From Crotalaria pallida (taxonomy: Eukaryota; Streptophyta; Magnoliopsida; Fabales; Fabaceae), in NCBI GenBank assembly GCA_037953625.1, contig CM075650.1, positions 145,853,206-145,917,205 on the forward strand: a stretch of 64,000 bases of DNA, given 5' to 3'. Positions 12,448 through 23,560 of the stretch are shown one piece after another; the stretch's first letter is position 1; every line of letters begins with the position of its first letter. The translations under genes and the position numbers were made by a program. Below the pieces are notes generated by a model that saw only the letters and a list, made by a program, of their open reading frames with translations, was not told the DNA's origin and searched no databases.

Positions 12448-12652
12448 TTTTTGGTATCAAAGCAGTTTCCCTCGGCCTTTGGAGTGTGGACTCACATCTC
12501 CAACGGTTACTCACCAAGAGAGTAGCCAGGAAATAGTGTCAAGTTCTATAAGTAGTTGCTTAGGCTTATAGTTATAGACTCCTATGTAGTTATGCACTAA
12601 GTTATGTAGATGTCTGCATCAACAGAACCCTTTGTTGCTACATGGTAGCAAC
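12448..12652 (+). other. Short untranslated leader of the chromovirus
   Basis: Runs from the PBS to the start of the AlkB-like frame. An ATG at 12610 opens a reading of MSASTEPFVATW that stops at once. This may be the remnant of the original gag start, out of frame with the AlkB frame that follows. Confidence 0.45.
12452..12463 (+). other. Primer binding site (initiator tRNA-Met type)
   Basis: TGGTATCAAAGC starts 5 bases after the end of the 5' LTR. The usual plant site complementary to the initiator Met tRNA is TGGTATCAGAGC, so one base differs. Position and sequence mark the start of minus-strand synthesis. Confidence 0.88.
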
Positions 12653-13549
12653 ATGGAAAATCAGTCTTTCCATTCTCATGCTAGCAGTTCGGCTACTAAT
12701 CATAAGATCAACTCCCCAGCTGATTCTTTAAAATCCAAGCCGTATGATATTTGCTTTCAAGAAGGGCAAACTTATACAATGGGTAAGTTTAGGTCGACTA
12801 TTGAAGACAAGGAGCAACACATGGGGGTACAAGTTGGTGAGAAGGAGAGTATAATGTTGAGGCCGGGAATGATCCTTCTGAAGCAGCACTTGGCTCATGA
12901 AGGACAGGTAGACGTAATAAAGAACTGTCCTGAGATGGGCCTAAGTCCTGGAGGTTTCTATCAACCAAGCTTTACAAGTGGAGCCAGACTCCGACTGAAA
13001 ATGATGTGCCTCGGCTTAGACTAGAATCCTCAAACCCGAGCGTATGGACACAAAAGGGGAATTGATGGAAGCGAACCACCTGATATTCCTGACCATTTCA
13101 TTCGGCTGGTTATGGGAGCAATGCAAGAAGCACAATCTTTGATTGAGAAAGAATGCGGTGCAAACGAAGTGGAGGGCATACTCCCTTCCATGTCCCCTGA
13201 TGTCTGCATTGTCAATTTCTATGAAGAAAATGGAAAGCTTGGTCTTCATCAGGATCGTGACGAAAGTGTTAGAAGCCTGCAAAGAGGGATACCCGTAGTA
13301 TCATTCTGCATTGGCGACTCGGCTGAGTTTCTCTATGGAGACCAGAGAGATCCAAGGAGGGCAGAAAGAATTATCTTGGGGTCAGGCGACGTACTAATAT
13401 TCGGTGGCGAGTCTCGTCACATTTTTCATGGTGTGTCGGCAATCATACCAGAAACAGCCCCAGAAGGATTACTCAATGACACAGGACTTCGCCCTGGACG
13501 ACTAAACCTTACATTCCGACAATATCAGTTTCCTGGCCCGCACCTTTGA
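12653..13549 (+). pseudogene. Captured AlkB-like 2-oxoglutarate/Fe(II) dioxygenase (ALKBH1-type), one in-frame stop
   Basis: A single uninterrupted frame of 298 codons from the first ATG at 12653 (the frame is open further upstream without ATG), broken only by TAG at 13022-13024 (codon 124), where relatives as I recall have Trp. Residues before the stop include LRPGMILLKQHL and GPGGFYQP-like SPGGFYQPSF. After it come GILPSMSPDVCIVNFY, the iron-binding HQD (codons 199-201), GDSAEFLYGDQRD, GDVLIFGGESRH with FHGV (distal His near codon 259), and the 2-oxoglutarate/substrate motif RPGRLNLTFRQY (Arg near 283 and 289). Family members oxidatively demethylate alkylated nucleic-acid bases. It has no introns, and it sits in the sense direction between the PBS and pol, where gag belongs. 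I infer capture of a host mRNA by the retroelement. Expression and activity are unknown. Confidence 0.93.
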
Positions 13550-14674
13550 GGTCTACGGTACAGCTACTCAGGGAAATCCGGGCCAAACCAGAAAAAGGTA
13601 CGGGACGATCCAAAAGTTAGATAAACATTTTAGGTACTTTCAATCTGCATCTCTAGTAAGTTTCAATGTAGAGTACCCTAAATCAGTTCTCTTGGAATTT
13701 TAAATTCCTAATCCTGTATTTCTAAGTGTTGTGGAACCTAATAAATACTCGTCTTCAATCCAATCTTGAGTACCATCTAGTTATGAGACCGTAACAAGAG
13801 ACTTAACCAAAAACCTTGTGATAGTGTCATCCTTTAATAGTGTACGGTCAGGATTGGTCATCCTTTCCTTGCATCTGTTAAAAGATAAGGCTATCATTCA
13901 ATAACGCAGTGATGTACAGTTGATGAATGCGGGATTGGGACTGACCACCTCGGTCTTCACGTTTATTGACGTGCTATATTATTGCAATTATCTAGTTGAA
14001 ATCCGACTAAACCATCTAAGAATTCTAACCCTGTCGAAAACCCGATTGAAACTTTAATCCTATAGGATCTTTACTAAGACTCATAAACAGTGATTCGCAT
14101 AGAAAATTCGAAACAACCCCAATAATAACGATTAGCAGCCAACTGAACCCCATGTACCACTTTAGCTCCACCTACTCAAGTTGAGGGGTAGGGTAAGGGC
14201 TACTCGGAATAACTCGGTTTATCCCACACCAAAGGTGCTAAACACTATCCCAACTCTATTGGTGCTCTGATGAACCTTGGTTAAGGTTCTAAATCACTAA
14301 AAGGCCTTAAGTGGGGTTCTAACCAATAGAAGAAAATGCTCCTCTTTGTCACCCTTCTAGGCTCGAATCGCTCTTGGAAGAGTTGTCCTTAGATCTTAAC
14401 CAAGGATCCGTTTTAAGTGTGCTGGCAAATAGCTGCGAATTCGGTGTTTCTCGTGTCTATCGATCTTAAGCTTAAATTGTTCTCGGAACCCCAGTCTTGT
14501 TTCTTTCCTCTGGTTCCTCACAAGAGAGAACATTTCCTCCATTGGTTATGGTACCTCGCAGCAGGTTCGTGACCCTGAAAATTTGAGCTATCTTCTTTCA
14601 TGAAAAGCATGAATTTCTTATGGATCCCAAAGTACTCGGATCCTTTGTTAATCGCTGAAGTATAGGAGGTTTGT
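13550..14674 (+). other. Unassigned internal stretch of the chromovirus
   Basis: About 1.1 kb between the AlkB-like frame and the pol remnant. It has no long frame and no recognised domain in my reading. Its left part could be the 3' UTR of the captured transcript; the rest may be scrambled remains of gag-pol. Confidence 0.4.
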
Positions 14675-16102
14675 TTCCTCGGTCATGTGATATCCGAGCA
14701 CGGTGTTGCGATTGATCCCTCCAAGGTGGAAGCTGTGCTCAAGTGGGAGAGACCCAACTCGGTAACCGAGATCAGGAGTTTAGTGACCTTAACCCTCGGT
14801 GTACAGAAGAAGGAAAATAGTGTTGTACTGGAGGTGCTGCAAGTAACCACTGACTTCGTGGGTTTCATCAAGGAAAGACAGGCTGCCGACCTAGAACTCC
14901 AAAAGCTACTAGAAAGAGCAGGAGACAAGGATGAACCCGACTTCTCTAAGGGACCCGATGGTCTCGTACGATTTCGGGGCCGAGATAGAGCATCAGGAAC
15001 CAGGAGGATTACTCAAATCCTTGGAGATTCCGCAATGGAAGTGGGACAGCATTTCGATGGATTTTGTGTCGGGTCTACCAAGGACGAGATCAGGGCAGGA
15101 AGCCATTTGGGTGGTGGTGGACCGACTTACAAAGTGTGTTCATTTCCTGCCGATCAGCATGAAGTACAACCTAGAGAAGCTGACGCAACTATACATCAAG
15201 GACATTGTCCAACTCCACGATGTGCCGAGCAGCATAGTGTCAGACCGTGATCCTCGTTTCTTATCTCGATTTTGGCAGAGTTTGCAGGAAGCCATGGGTA
15301 AAAAGTTGAGATTTAGCATAGCTTACCATCCCCAAACCGATGGACAATCCGAGCGCACCATTCAGACTCTTGAGGACCTGCTGAGAACATGTGTGCTTGA
15401 ACAGTCTGAAAGTTGGGAAACACTATTGTCGTTGGTCGAATTCACCTACAACAACAGTTTCCATTCAAGTATCGGAATGGCTCCTTTCGAAGCATTGTAT
15501 GGTCGGAAATGCCGGACGCCGTTATGCTGGTTCCAGATAGGGGAAAACTTGTTGATTGGTCCTGACATTGTTCATGAGACAACTGAGAAGATCCGAATGA
15601 TACAAGGAAAGATGAAAGTAGCACAAGACCGACAGAAGAGTTATGTCGATAAGAGAAGGAAACCCTTGAACTTCATCGAGGGGGATCATGTATTCCTACG
15701 AGTGTCCCCTGTCACTGGGATTGGCCGAGCTATCAAATCGAAGAAGTTGACCCCTAGGTTGTCGGACCATATCAAATATTGGAGAAGGTCGGACCGGTAG
15801 CTTACAGAATTGCTCTACCTCCGCACTTGTCTAAGCTCCACGATGTGTTCCATGTCTCGCAACTCAGGAGGTACATTCATGACCCTTCACATGTGATAGC
15901 AGTGGATGAGCTGCCACTAAGGGACAACCTGACTTTCAAAGTTCTTCCAATCCGAGTTGAGGACAAACAAGTCAGTCGGCTCAGAGGGAAGGAAATCTCT
16001 TTGGTCAAGGTCGTCTGGAATCGGAATGATGTGGAGGAAGCTACTTGGGAACTCGAGGAGAAGATGAAGCAGTCATATCCGCAACTGATCAAGGCCGACT
16101 AA
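14675..16102 (+). pseudogene. Chromovirus pol remnant: RT tail, integrase, chromodomain-like C-terminus
   Basis: The frame from 14675 reads FLGHVISEHGVAIDPSKVEA, the end of the RT palm, then jumps by deletion into the region before integrase (FVGFIKERQAADLELQKLL). A further deletion and frame change near 14975 removes the HHCC zinc finger. The integrase core at 14976-15770 is intact: SMDFVSGLP (catalytic Asp at 15060-15062), VSDRDPRF (Asp at 15243-15245) and TDGQSERTIQ (Glu at 15351-15353), giving the D,D-35-E spacing. A frameshift near 15750-15775 separates the tail VGPVAYRIALP to the stop at 16102, which ends in the chromodomain-like EATWELEEKM. It could not make a working polyprotein. Confidence 0.93.
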
Positions 16103-16122
16103 ATTTCGAGGACGAAATTTCT

Positions 16123-16138
16123 GTAAGTGGGAGAGGAA
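16123..16138 (+). other. Polypurine tract
   Basis: GTAAGTGGGAGAGGAA lies directly against the start of the 3' LTR, the expected place for the plus-strand primer. Confidence 0.8.
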
Positions 16139-19088
16139 TGTAACATCCTAGAAATTAATAGTTATATAATAAATTGATAAAATAATATATAAATATTTAT
16201 TTAAGGGTAGGATTAAGCCGTAGAAATTGTATAAGGGTAGTGAGGTAATAGGAAGCATAGACCGACCAGATAAGTAGATGTAGGGCCTCGGACTGACCTC
16301 AGCCGAGCTAAAGAACTAAATGGGAATAAAACGCGAAGTCTATTGTCAGCTCGGATTAGCCGACCTCAGCGCGCCTCACAGTATCATCCGAGAAGGAAGC
16401 TCGGACTACTACTGTTCCTACAAACCGAGCCGACGTATCCGAGCCGATGTATCCTAGCCGACGTACTCTAGCCGACACGTCCTAGATCCTCCGTGCCAGC
16501 TCATGTGAGCTGTAGCCCTTTGGGTTTCGTACCATCCGTACACTGTCCTTGCCATTCACTTTATGTCATTGTCATTGCTTTATGTCCCTTTCAATGTACT
16601 ATTCATGGCTTCCTCAAGAAGCCAATGAATCCTAGCCACTCATTCTAGCTTCCCAAAGAAGCCTCTAATGTGGACCACACAAATGTCCACCCCTAATTGA
16701 ATAAAAGAAAATCCAACACACAACACTCAACACTTTGCACTTCCACTCTCTTCCTCCTTCATCTCTCTCCCTCATTCTATTCTCTGAAAGTCCAACGACA
16801 ACAACTCCACCTACCTTCCCTCTTCTCATTCAAACATATTTCCTCCTCACTCACATATTCTTCCTCTTCTCTTTCAAGATCCACCAACCGGAGACCCTCC
16901 TTCTCTCCGTCCCCATGCTGTTCCGGCGTCCCTGTTCCGGCGTTCCCTGGATCCTCTCCGTTCTCTTCCGTTTCGGGCGTCCCTGGAGCAGCCGGTGTTG
17001 AGTGTGCAACTGGGAGGAACTCGTGGCAGCTTAGAGAAAAGGACTCAAGGGTGTGAAGCTCACAAGGTCAAGGTCAAGGAAAGCCATTCTCAAGATCTCA
17101 ACTCTTATCTCTCACGGTTTGAGGTAAGGAGTGAGTGTTACCTCTACTTGAGTTTGGGTTTCTAGGGTGTTCATAAAGGGTACTAAGAGTGGGTGTTAGA
17201 TTAGGGAATGGATCTAGGTTAATGTAGAAAGGAAATGGTAAAAAGGGTAAAAGGGAACTAATAAATGAATTAGAAACATGAGTTTGAAGTAGGGATGAGT
17301 ATCGTTATATGCTATATGTTGGTATTTACATGATGGATTGGTTGAATGTTTTATTCTTATTGTTGTTATTGTTGTATAAGTGATTATGAACTTTGTGTAT
17401 AAATGTTTATGAGCTTTGATATTTATGATCCATGTTTGTGGTCGAGCTGAGTGACTTCGGGAATGGGTATGAGAAAATGGTAGAGATGGAAAGTAGGAGA
17501 GATAGAGTAATAAGGCAGAAAATGAGTAAGGTTAATGGAAAGAGGGAATGGTTACCGAGTTTAGCCGAGAGAGAGGCCGAGCTAGAAAGATGGTTAAAGG
17601 GATAAGTAGAGAGGTTGAGCCAAGAAAGGCCGAGCTAAGTAAATAATGAGATTAATGTAAAGAGGAATAAATTAAAGAGTTGAGCCGAGAGAGGCCGAGC
17701 TAAATAAATGGTTAAGAGGATAACAGGAATTAAAGAGAAATGGTTGTGTGATCGGGTCATAGCAGACGCGTACTGGGTGCGTGCATTGATCGCGTCAGAC
17801 GCATACTGGGTATGTGCAGCTGTAAGACGGGTACTGGGTACTCGCAGTTATGATTCACACAAGGTTCCGAGCACGGAACCGGTGGGATATGGTCCTGGTC
17901 ATAGCAGACGCGTACTTGGTGCGTGCATTGATCGCGTAAGTCGCCGAGATGCGCCGCTGTAAGACGGGTACTGGGTGCTCGCAGTTATGGACTCTCCTTA
18001 ACCCCATAGAATGATCGGCGGTAGTGCTCCTGGTCATAGCAGACGCGTACTGGGTGCGTGCATTGATCGCGTAAGACGCATACCGGGTATGTGCAGCTGT
18101 AAGACGGGTACTGGGTACTTGCAGTTATGGACACTCCGATATCCGACTTTAAATGGTGTAAGACATGCACTGGGTGTATGCATCCGAGAAGAGTAAAAGA
18201 TTGTAAACTATGTGAAAATGGAATAATGAGTAATGAGTCCGAGATAGTGATGGTAATCCGAGGTAAGAGAATGTGAACCGAGGTATAATTAGTCAGGGAA
18301 GGATATAGTGGTTGAGAATGGGAACCGAGGTAAAGTTAGTAGGTAATGAGAAAACTGGTTTATGATGTGAGCAGAGCTAGATGAGATGGTAGGATGTGAG
18401 CCGAGTTAGATGAGATTGTGTGTATGTGAACCGAGCTAATTGTTGATATATGCATGAGATATATGGGCTTGACTACTTGTTATTTATATGCTATTTGACT
18501 ACTTGTGTTTGGCTTGGTAGTTCGGTATGTCATTTTAGAAACTGCTTATTTAAGTTCTTTGTAATGCTCACCTCCTTACCATTTTTCAGGTACTGAGCCC
18601 GAGCAGACGCAGTCCCCGGCCGAGCAGGATCACTCTCCCTCACAGGGAGAGTAAGTTATTTAGAGACCGATAGGTGGATAGTGTAACACCCCAAATTTTT
18701 AAATCCTGATTAATAAAAATTAATTATAAAGGTTTATTTGTAATTAATTATTTTATTAATATCCTTGATTTTTAATGATTTATTATGCATGAAAAGGATT
18801 GGAAATCATTAACATATGAAAATAATGTTTTTACATAGTAGTCCCTGTTTTAGGACTTAAAAATAATATTGGGAAGATTTTGGATGAAAAGGAAATAAAA
18901 ATATTTATTTTTACTATTTTGGCAAAAAGACTCGAGTCTTTCTGAAAAGACTCGAGTATTTTGCACAGAGTTGCACTCGTGAGTGCGTTGGCTGAGTCAC
19001 CAACTCAGAAACCTCACGAGTTGACACGTTATCAACTCAGGGACACGACCATAGCTTCGTGTCGACCTGCATGAGCTGTGAATTCGAG

Positions 19089-19097
19089 TATTTAAAC
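19089..19097 (+). promoter_or_regulatory. TATA-like box of the nested solo LTR
   Basis: TATTTAAAC stands upstream of a CT-rich leader and of the donor-like site at 19362, the same order as in the chromovirus LTR. Predicted from composition only. Confidence 0.4.
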
Positions 19098-20309
19098 TCT
19101 CTTGTTGATGAAGATCAACCATTTTGGCCATTTTTGTTCTGGAATCTGAAGTTAGGGTTTTTTGATTTCTCTGGTTTGATTCTCCTTCCTTAGTAGAGTT
19201 AGGTCACAAATCATACACCAATACGAAGCTCACATCTAGAGCTTTGTATAGACACCAAAATTGTGAGTTGAGAGTTTGAGTGTTGGAAGAATCGAAGCTC
19301 GAAAGTGGGGGTTTGGTTGCTGTCAACTGGTTCTTGGAGCTCACTTTGATCCTCAATTGTGGTAAGCTCATGAACCCTCTTGACTCCAATTTGGTTTTAA
19401 TCTCTCATGCATGTTGCAGAGAGTAGATTCTAACCTTTTTCCCCAATTTTTGTGCACGATTACTCACTCAAACAATGTGGTTTTTGGACTCTGCTCACAC
19501 TGTTCTGCATTTTGGTGGGTGAAGTGATTTGAGCTGGTGTTGGTGGGTGCTGGGTGGCTGCTGCTGTTCTTTGGTGTTTTTAAGTTTGTCAAAGTGTTGT
19601 TCAAGGTATGGGAGAAGTCATTCATATTGCTAGGATTATAGATTGTGAATTTAGTTTTGTGTGTGCTATGTGAATTGGACCAAGACATGCTTGCTGGACT
19701 TGGAGGTTCAGACAATCACTTGGTCATTTGATTTATAATATGGATAATGTCTGAAATGAATTAATGAAATTAAGCTATAGGGACTTATGAGTTTGGTTGA
19801 GTTATAATTGGCAAATATGATAAATCATGACCTTGATGTAGTGTGCTTATGGTAAGCCATCAATGGACATTGAATAAGTTTGGAGTAAGTTCTAAATACT
19901 GCATTTGTGCTGTACAAACTCAGTTCCTATGTTAATTGTGGGTAAAGGTAATATTGTTATGTTGAGTTGCATAGTATGTAGTTTATGCATAAATAGGAGC
20001 ATGATAGGGTCCTCTGTGAATTGTTGGGATCTTTGTGTTGAGACAAGTTTTAATTATATAAATAGAGCTCATTTGACCATTGGATTGAGTTAGAATTACT
20101 CAGAACTGAATTTGGCATGTCAAGTTGTTGGAAATATGGTTTTATGCATAATTGGTGCTCAAATTCAATTGTGTAATTTGTGGAGTTCTAAGTGTTTGAA
20201 CATACTTGTTATATGGTATATGAACTCTGTGGATCATTGGATTGAAGTAGAAATGATTAGAATTGAAAATGGTATGTAAAAATCAAGTTTCAGTCTGGTA
20301 TGTCTGCAA

Positions 20310-20605
20310 ATACTCGAGTATTTGGCTTAACACTCGAGTATTTCGTGGTGCACCAGAGTGAAAATTGGCGCACCAACTTGAGAATCAGATTGGACACTCG
20401 AGTAATACACGAACTACTCGAGTATTCTGGGTAATGGACTACTCGAGTATCTCATGAATTACTCGAGTATATTTATGAAGTTCTGAAACTTAGTTTTTCT
20501 TAAAAGACATGAACGACTCGAGTATAATTATGAACTACTCGAGTAAAAACTGGAAACTGATGAACTACTCGAGTATTATGGAAAATACTCGAGTATTTCT
20601 GTTTA
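20310..20605 (+). repeat. Dispersed ACTCGAGTA words in the nested solo LTR
   Basis: The palindrome ACTCGAGT, mostly extended to ACTCGAGTATT, occurs about ten times in 300 bp with irregular spacing. More copies lie at about 18930-18965, before the leader. Irregular spacing argues against simple tandem duplication. Confidence 0.85.
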
Positions 20606-21379
20606 GAAAATTAAGAAATGCCATTCTCAATTCTGAATCATTTTGTTTACACTTAAGTGATAATAGTCCAAATAATCTAGGACTTAAAAGAGATTGATTG
20701 ATGATAATGTAAAGTGATTGACTAAATAATGCGAGATATTATTAAGTGGGATATACCAATCATTTCTTTTTAGTTAAGAAATTGCATTCATTCTGGAATT
20801 AGGATTGAGAGCTAGACTCATTCATCAAGCTATTTGCTTAAGTGGGAAACTTGTAATTGAAATATGTTGGAGCATTATACTTGCATTAGATACTAGCCTA
20901 GTGCTATTGAAGATCGCCTAAGATGCATGAATAATTATTTGAGTTTAACCTTTTGATAAGCTGGTTCACAAGGTATAAGCTGTGAAGTGACCATCATATC
21001 CTCTTTGGATTAGAAATGATCATGTCTACTTGGTAATCCAGGTCTTAGAACATGAGAAGTTAAAGGTTTAAAAGACAATAGAAAGAGGTTAGTACCTCAG
21101 CATGATAAGCGGAGTAAGTCTGATGTCTCCATCTAAGGTTGGTGTGGTTAATAACTAAAATTGAACCTACGAAATAATTAATGCTTTGAGATATCAATAG
21201 ACAATGACTTAAGGAGTATTAATGATAATGCAAGAGTGGTGATGCTGGTTGAGTATGAGGATTCAATCCAAATGCGTTAGGGCTTGTGCCCGACTCGGAT
21301 ATGTGAATGTTGGATAAGTGAGATCACCCTGATTTCCATATGTTATGGATTAACTACTACAAGAAGTCATTGTGCTTAA

Positions 21380-21925
21380 AGGATTCCGTATAGAACGGTG
21401 TGCCCGCTATACGAAGACATATGGAACGGTGTGGCCGCCATGTGTGTGGTAATTGTGATGTGTTCCGTATAGTACGGTGTGGCCGCTATACGAAGACATG
21501 TGGAACGGTGTGGCCGCCATATGTGTGGTAAGTGTGATGGAATTCCGTATAGTACGGTGTGACCGCTATACGAAGACATGTGGAACGGTGTGGCCGCCAT
21601 ATGTATGTGATTCCATATAGTACGGTGTGGCCGCTATATGAAGGCATGGAACGGTGTGGCCGCCATGTGTATGATGTGATGATTAATATATGTGTGACGC
21701 ATCTCATGTATGGTGTACAGGGAATCGTTCAGTGAGGTGCATGCGGGATTGGAAACCATGTAGTACGGTGTGGCCGCTACATGAGACGGTTGGAACGGTG
21801 TGGCCGCCACCGTAGAAATGACAAGGACCTAGAACTATTGGTGGACAATGGTTTAGGGATCATCCCCTTGTATCATTTTAAGATCGTGGTCGAGGGGGTT
21901 CTAGTATAGAACGGTGTGGCCGCTA
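21380..21925 (+). repeat. Tandem hairpin array of the nested solo LTR
   Basis: About twelve units share the core ACGGTGTGGCCG. The flanking arms differ between units yet stay complementary: CGTATAG with CTATACG, CATGTGG with CCATATG, CATGTAG with CTACATG, and GGTTGG with CCACC. Alternating units give regular spacing of about 45-50 bp in the left part. Confidence 0.88.
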
Positions 21926-22218
21926 TACAGGTTGTGGAAACATCGAGCGCACGATTGCCTATCCCAGAGTGTTGTTTTCTGGAAGAGTTGATTATGGAGA
22001 AATGATTCGAGAGACGTGCATGCATTGCATGAGAAATTAATGGTTTTAGCCAATGTTGTTTAATAAGACTCTTGGGCATGCTTTTATTATGTTGAAATGA
22101 TATCTGTAATGATTGTGTGTGACCAATCATATAATCTGCTTAGGCGATATGACAAGTGACTGACTCCCATACTACCATGTCTGTGGTGGTAGGTTCTTTC
22201 AAAGGACAGGACTGAAGT

Positions 22219-22234
22219 CACTCCTGTAGGAGTG
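22219..22234 (+). other. Post-acceptor hairpin of the nested solo LTR
   Basis: CACTCCT pairs with AGGAGTG around a two-base loop. It lies shortly after an acceptor-like GGTAG (to 22192) and matches the place of the chromovirus hairpin at 12112-12132, with a different stem sequence. Confidence 0.6.
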
Positions 22235-22787
22235 GAGGTGTCTAGAAGAAGCAGCCAGGATGACGTCTCGTCATCCGAATCCTTTTGCAGAAGGATCGAG
22301 TTGTGAAGACCAATGCTCTGGGTGTAAAAAGGGGTTTTTGGGAGTTTGTATTATACAAGTATTTTACACTCAGAATATTTTGTAAAGGAAATACCACCCT
22401 TATGAAAAGTACTTTTGGTTTTCACACTTTCATTGCGAAAAAGTTTTTGTTAACTCTCATTTTTCAATGGACCGGATTTTGGGTCGTTACAGATAGGTCT
22501 CGGCCACTTGGGCCGAGCTAAAATATTTGTTTTGTATTGGGTCTCGGCTAGTTGGGCCGAGCTAAAACACGCTTTTGTATATTTTGATCTCGACCCAATG
22601 GCCGAGCTAAACATCATTTTTATAATTCGAACTAATGAGCTCGGTGTAGCTATGTTTCTCAACTCTTATTTAATGATTAATGAAGTCTTCCGCTTTTAAC
22701 TCTGATGATTTGATATTAATGAAAAAGAAATTTTAAATCCTAATTTTCGGGTTTAAGGGTAATTATTTCATAGGGTGTTACAGTTTT

Positions 22788-23560
22788 GGAGAATTGGTTG
22801 GAGGCATAGAATGTTTGTTTGGAAGTTAGATCTTTTCCAAAACTTCTTATTGCCTTTGAGGGATATTCTTTGAGAATGAATGAATTCGACAAGTGGAGGT
22901 GGTCATCTAGTAATATGGGTGCTTTTAGTGTGAGAGACACTTATGTTTGGCTGGCAAAAAAATATTTTTTCCAAATTTTTTCTCCATTGTCGCCTAATAT
23001 GTCTTTTTTTAAGGTGTCATGAAAGAGTAAGGTGCCCAAGAAGATTTTGACTTTTAATTGGCCAATGCTTTTGGACGGGTTACCAACTTGTGATATCTTT
23101 TAACTAGGGGGATGAATGTCGAGAATATATGCTATTTATGTCATGTGAGTAGGGAGAGAACTATCCATCTGTTCACACTTCTCTTATTACTAGAAATTTT
23201 TGGAGTTGGTTCTTTAATCGGATACAACTTGGTTTCTTTCCTTAATGCAAATATTCCTTCTAAAACTCTTATGAAGATCGGTGCTATGTTTTTAAGCAAA
23301 TTGCTATCTAGGTGTGTGTATGGTTGTGGCTTTTAGCCATTTGGTCTATTTGACTTAAAAGGAATGATATAATCTTTATCAAGGTAACTTTAATATGATG
23401 GTTTTTTGCGATAATTTTAAAGTTAAGTTCGGTGTGTGGGTTAAAGTTCTTAATGAATCTAATTTTGTTTTTGTTTTGCTGTGTAATAACAATGTGGAAT
23501 GCCTTAAGGTACTCTCTTAGCTCTCTTGCACTAACTTCATGTTTGCACGGTTCGTCCAAG
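22788..23560 (+). pseudogene. Decayed LINE, 3' part (C-terminal zinc-binding region)
   Basis: Continuation of the LINE cut at 9615. Readings include RMFVWKLDLFQNFLLPL, then KWRWSSSNMGAFSVRDTY and KVPKKILTFNWPMLLDGLPT, which is the zf-RVT domain after the RT. Downstream comes LLAIWSIWLKRNDIIF near 23330-23380. Stops and frame changes are frequent. The 3' end is not clear; no long poly(A) was seen. Confidence 0.85.

Larger units (their letters stand above)
18682..22491 (+). mobile_element. Solo LTR (3810 bp) nested in the 3' LTR
   Basis: Begins TGTAACACCCC and ends GGGTCGTTACA. It is flanked by a perfect 5-bp duplication GATAG (18677-18681 and 22492-22496) and absent from the 5' LTR copy, which shows the empty site. 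It has no coding domains. Its design parallels the host LTR: TATTTAAAC near 19089, a donor-like GTAAGC at 19362, ACTCGAGTA words (18925-18970 and 20310-20605), a hairpin array (21380-21925), and a terminal hairpin (22219-22234). It probably formed by LTR-LTR recombination of a related long-LTR element. Confidence 0.92.
9616..22782 (+). mobile_element. Ty3/gypsy chromovirus (Tekay/Del-like) carrying AlkB sequence, defective, inserted in a LINE
   Basis: Order: 5' LTR 9616-12447, PBS 12452-12463, AlkB-derived frame 12653-13549, unassigned 13550-14674, pol remnant 14675-16102, purine tract 16123-16138, 3' LTR 16139-22782 (interrupted by a 3.8-kb solo LTR). Without the nested LTR the element is about 9.4 kb. 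Gag, protease and most of RT/RNase H are absent, so it cannot move on its own. By eye the two LTRs show about 30 differences in about 2.8 kb, roughly 1%, which implies a recent insertion (inference). Clade assignment rests on the integrase, the C-terminal chromodomain-like tail and the very long LTRs. Confidence 0.93.
16139..22782 (+). repeat. 3' LTR of the chromovirus, split by a solo LTR
   Basis: Halves 16139-18681 and 22497-22782 align end to end with the 5' LTR; 22492-22496 is the duplicated GATAG of the nested insertion. It carries the same leader, hairpin array (about 17765-18185) and terminal hairpin (18632-18652). It ends TGTTACA and is followed by GTTTT, the right target-site copy. 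Confidence 0.94.

Noticed and set aside
21380..21925. CRISPR-like regular repeats
   Set aside because: Plant nuclear DNA; the units are hairpins with variable arms in an LTR, with no spacers or cas genes.
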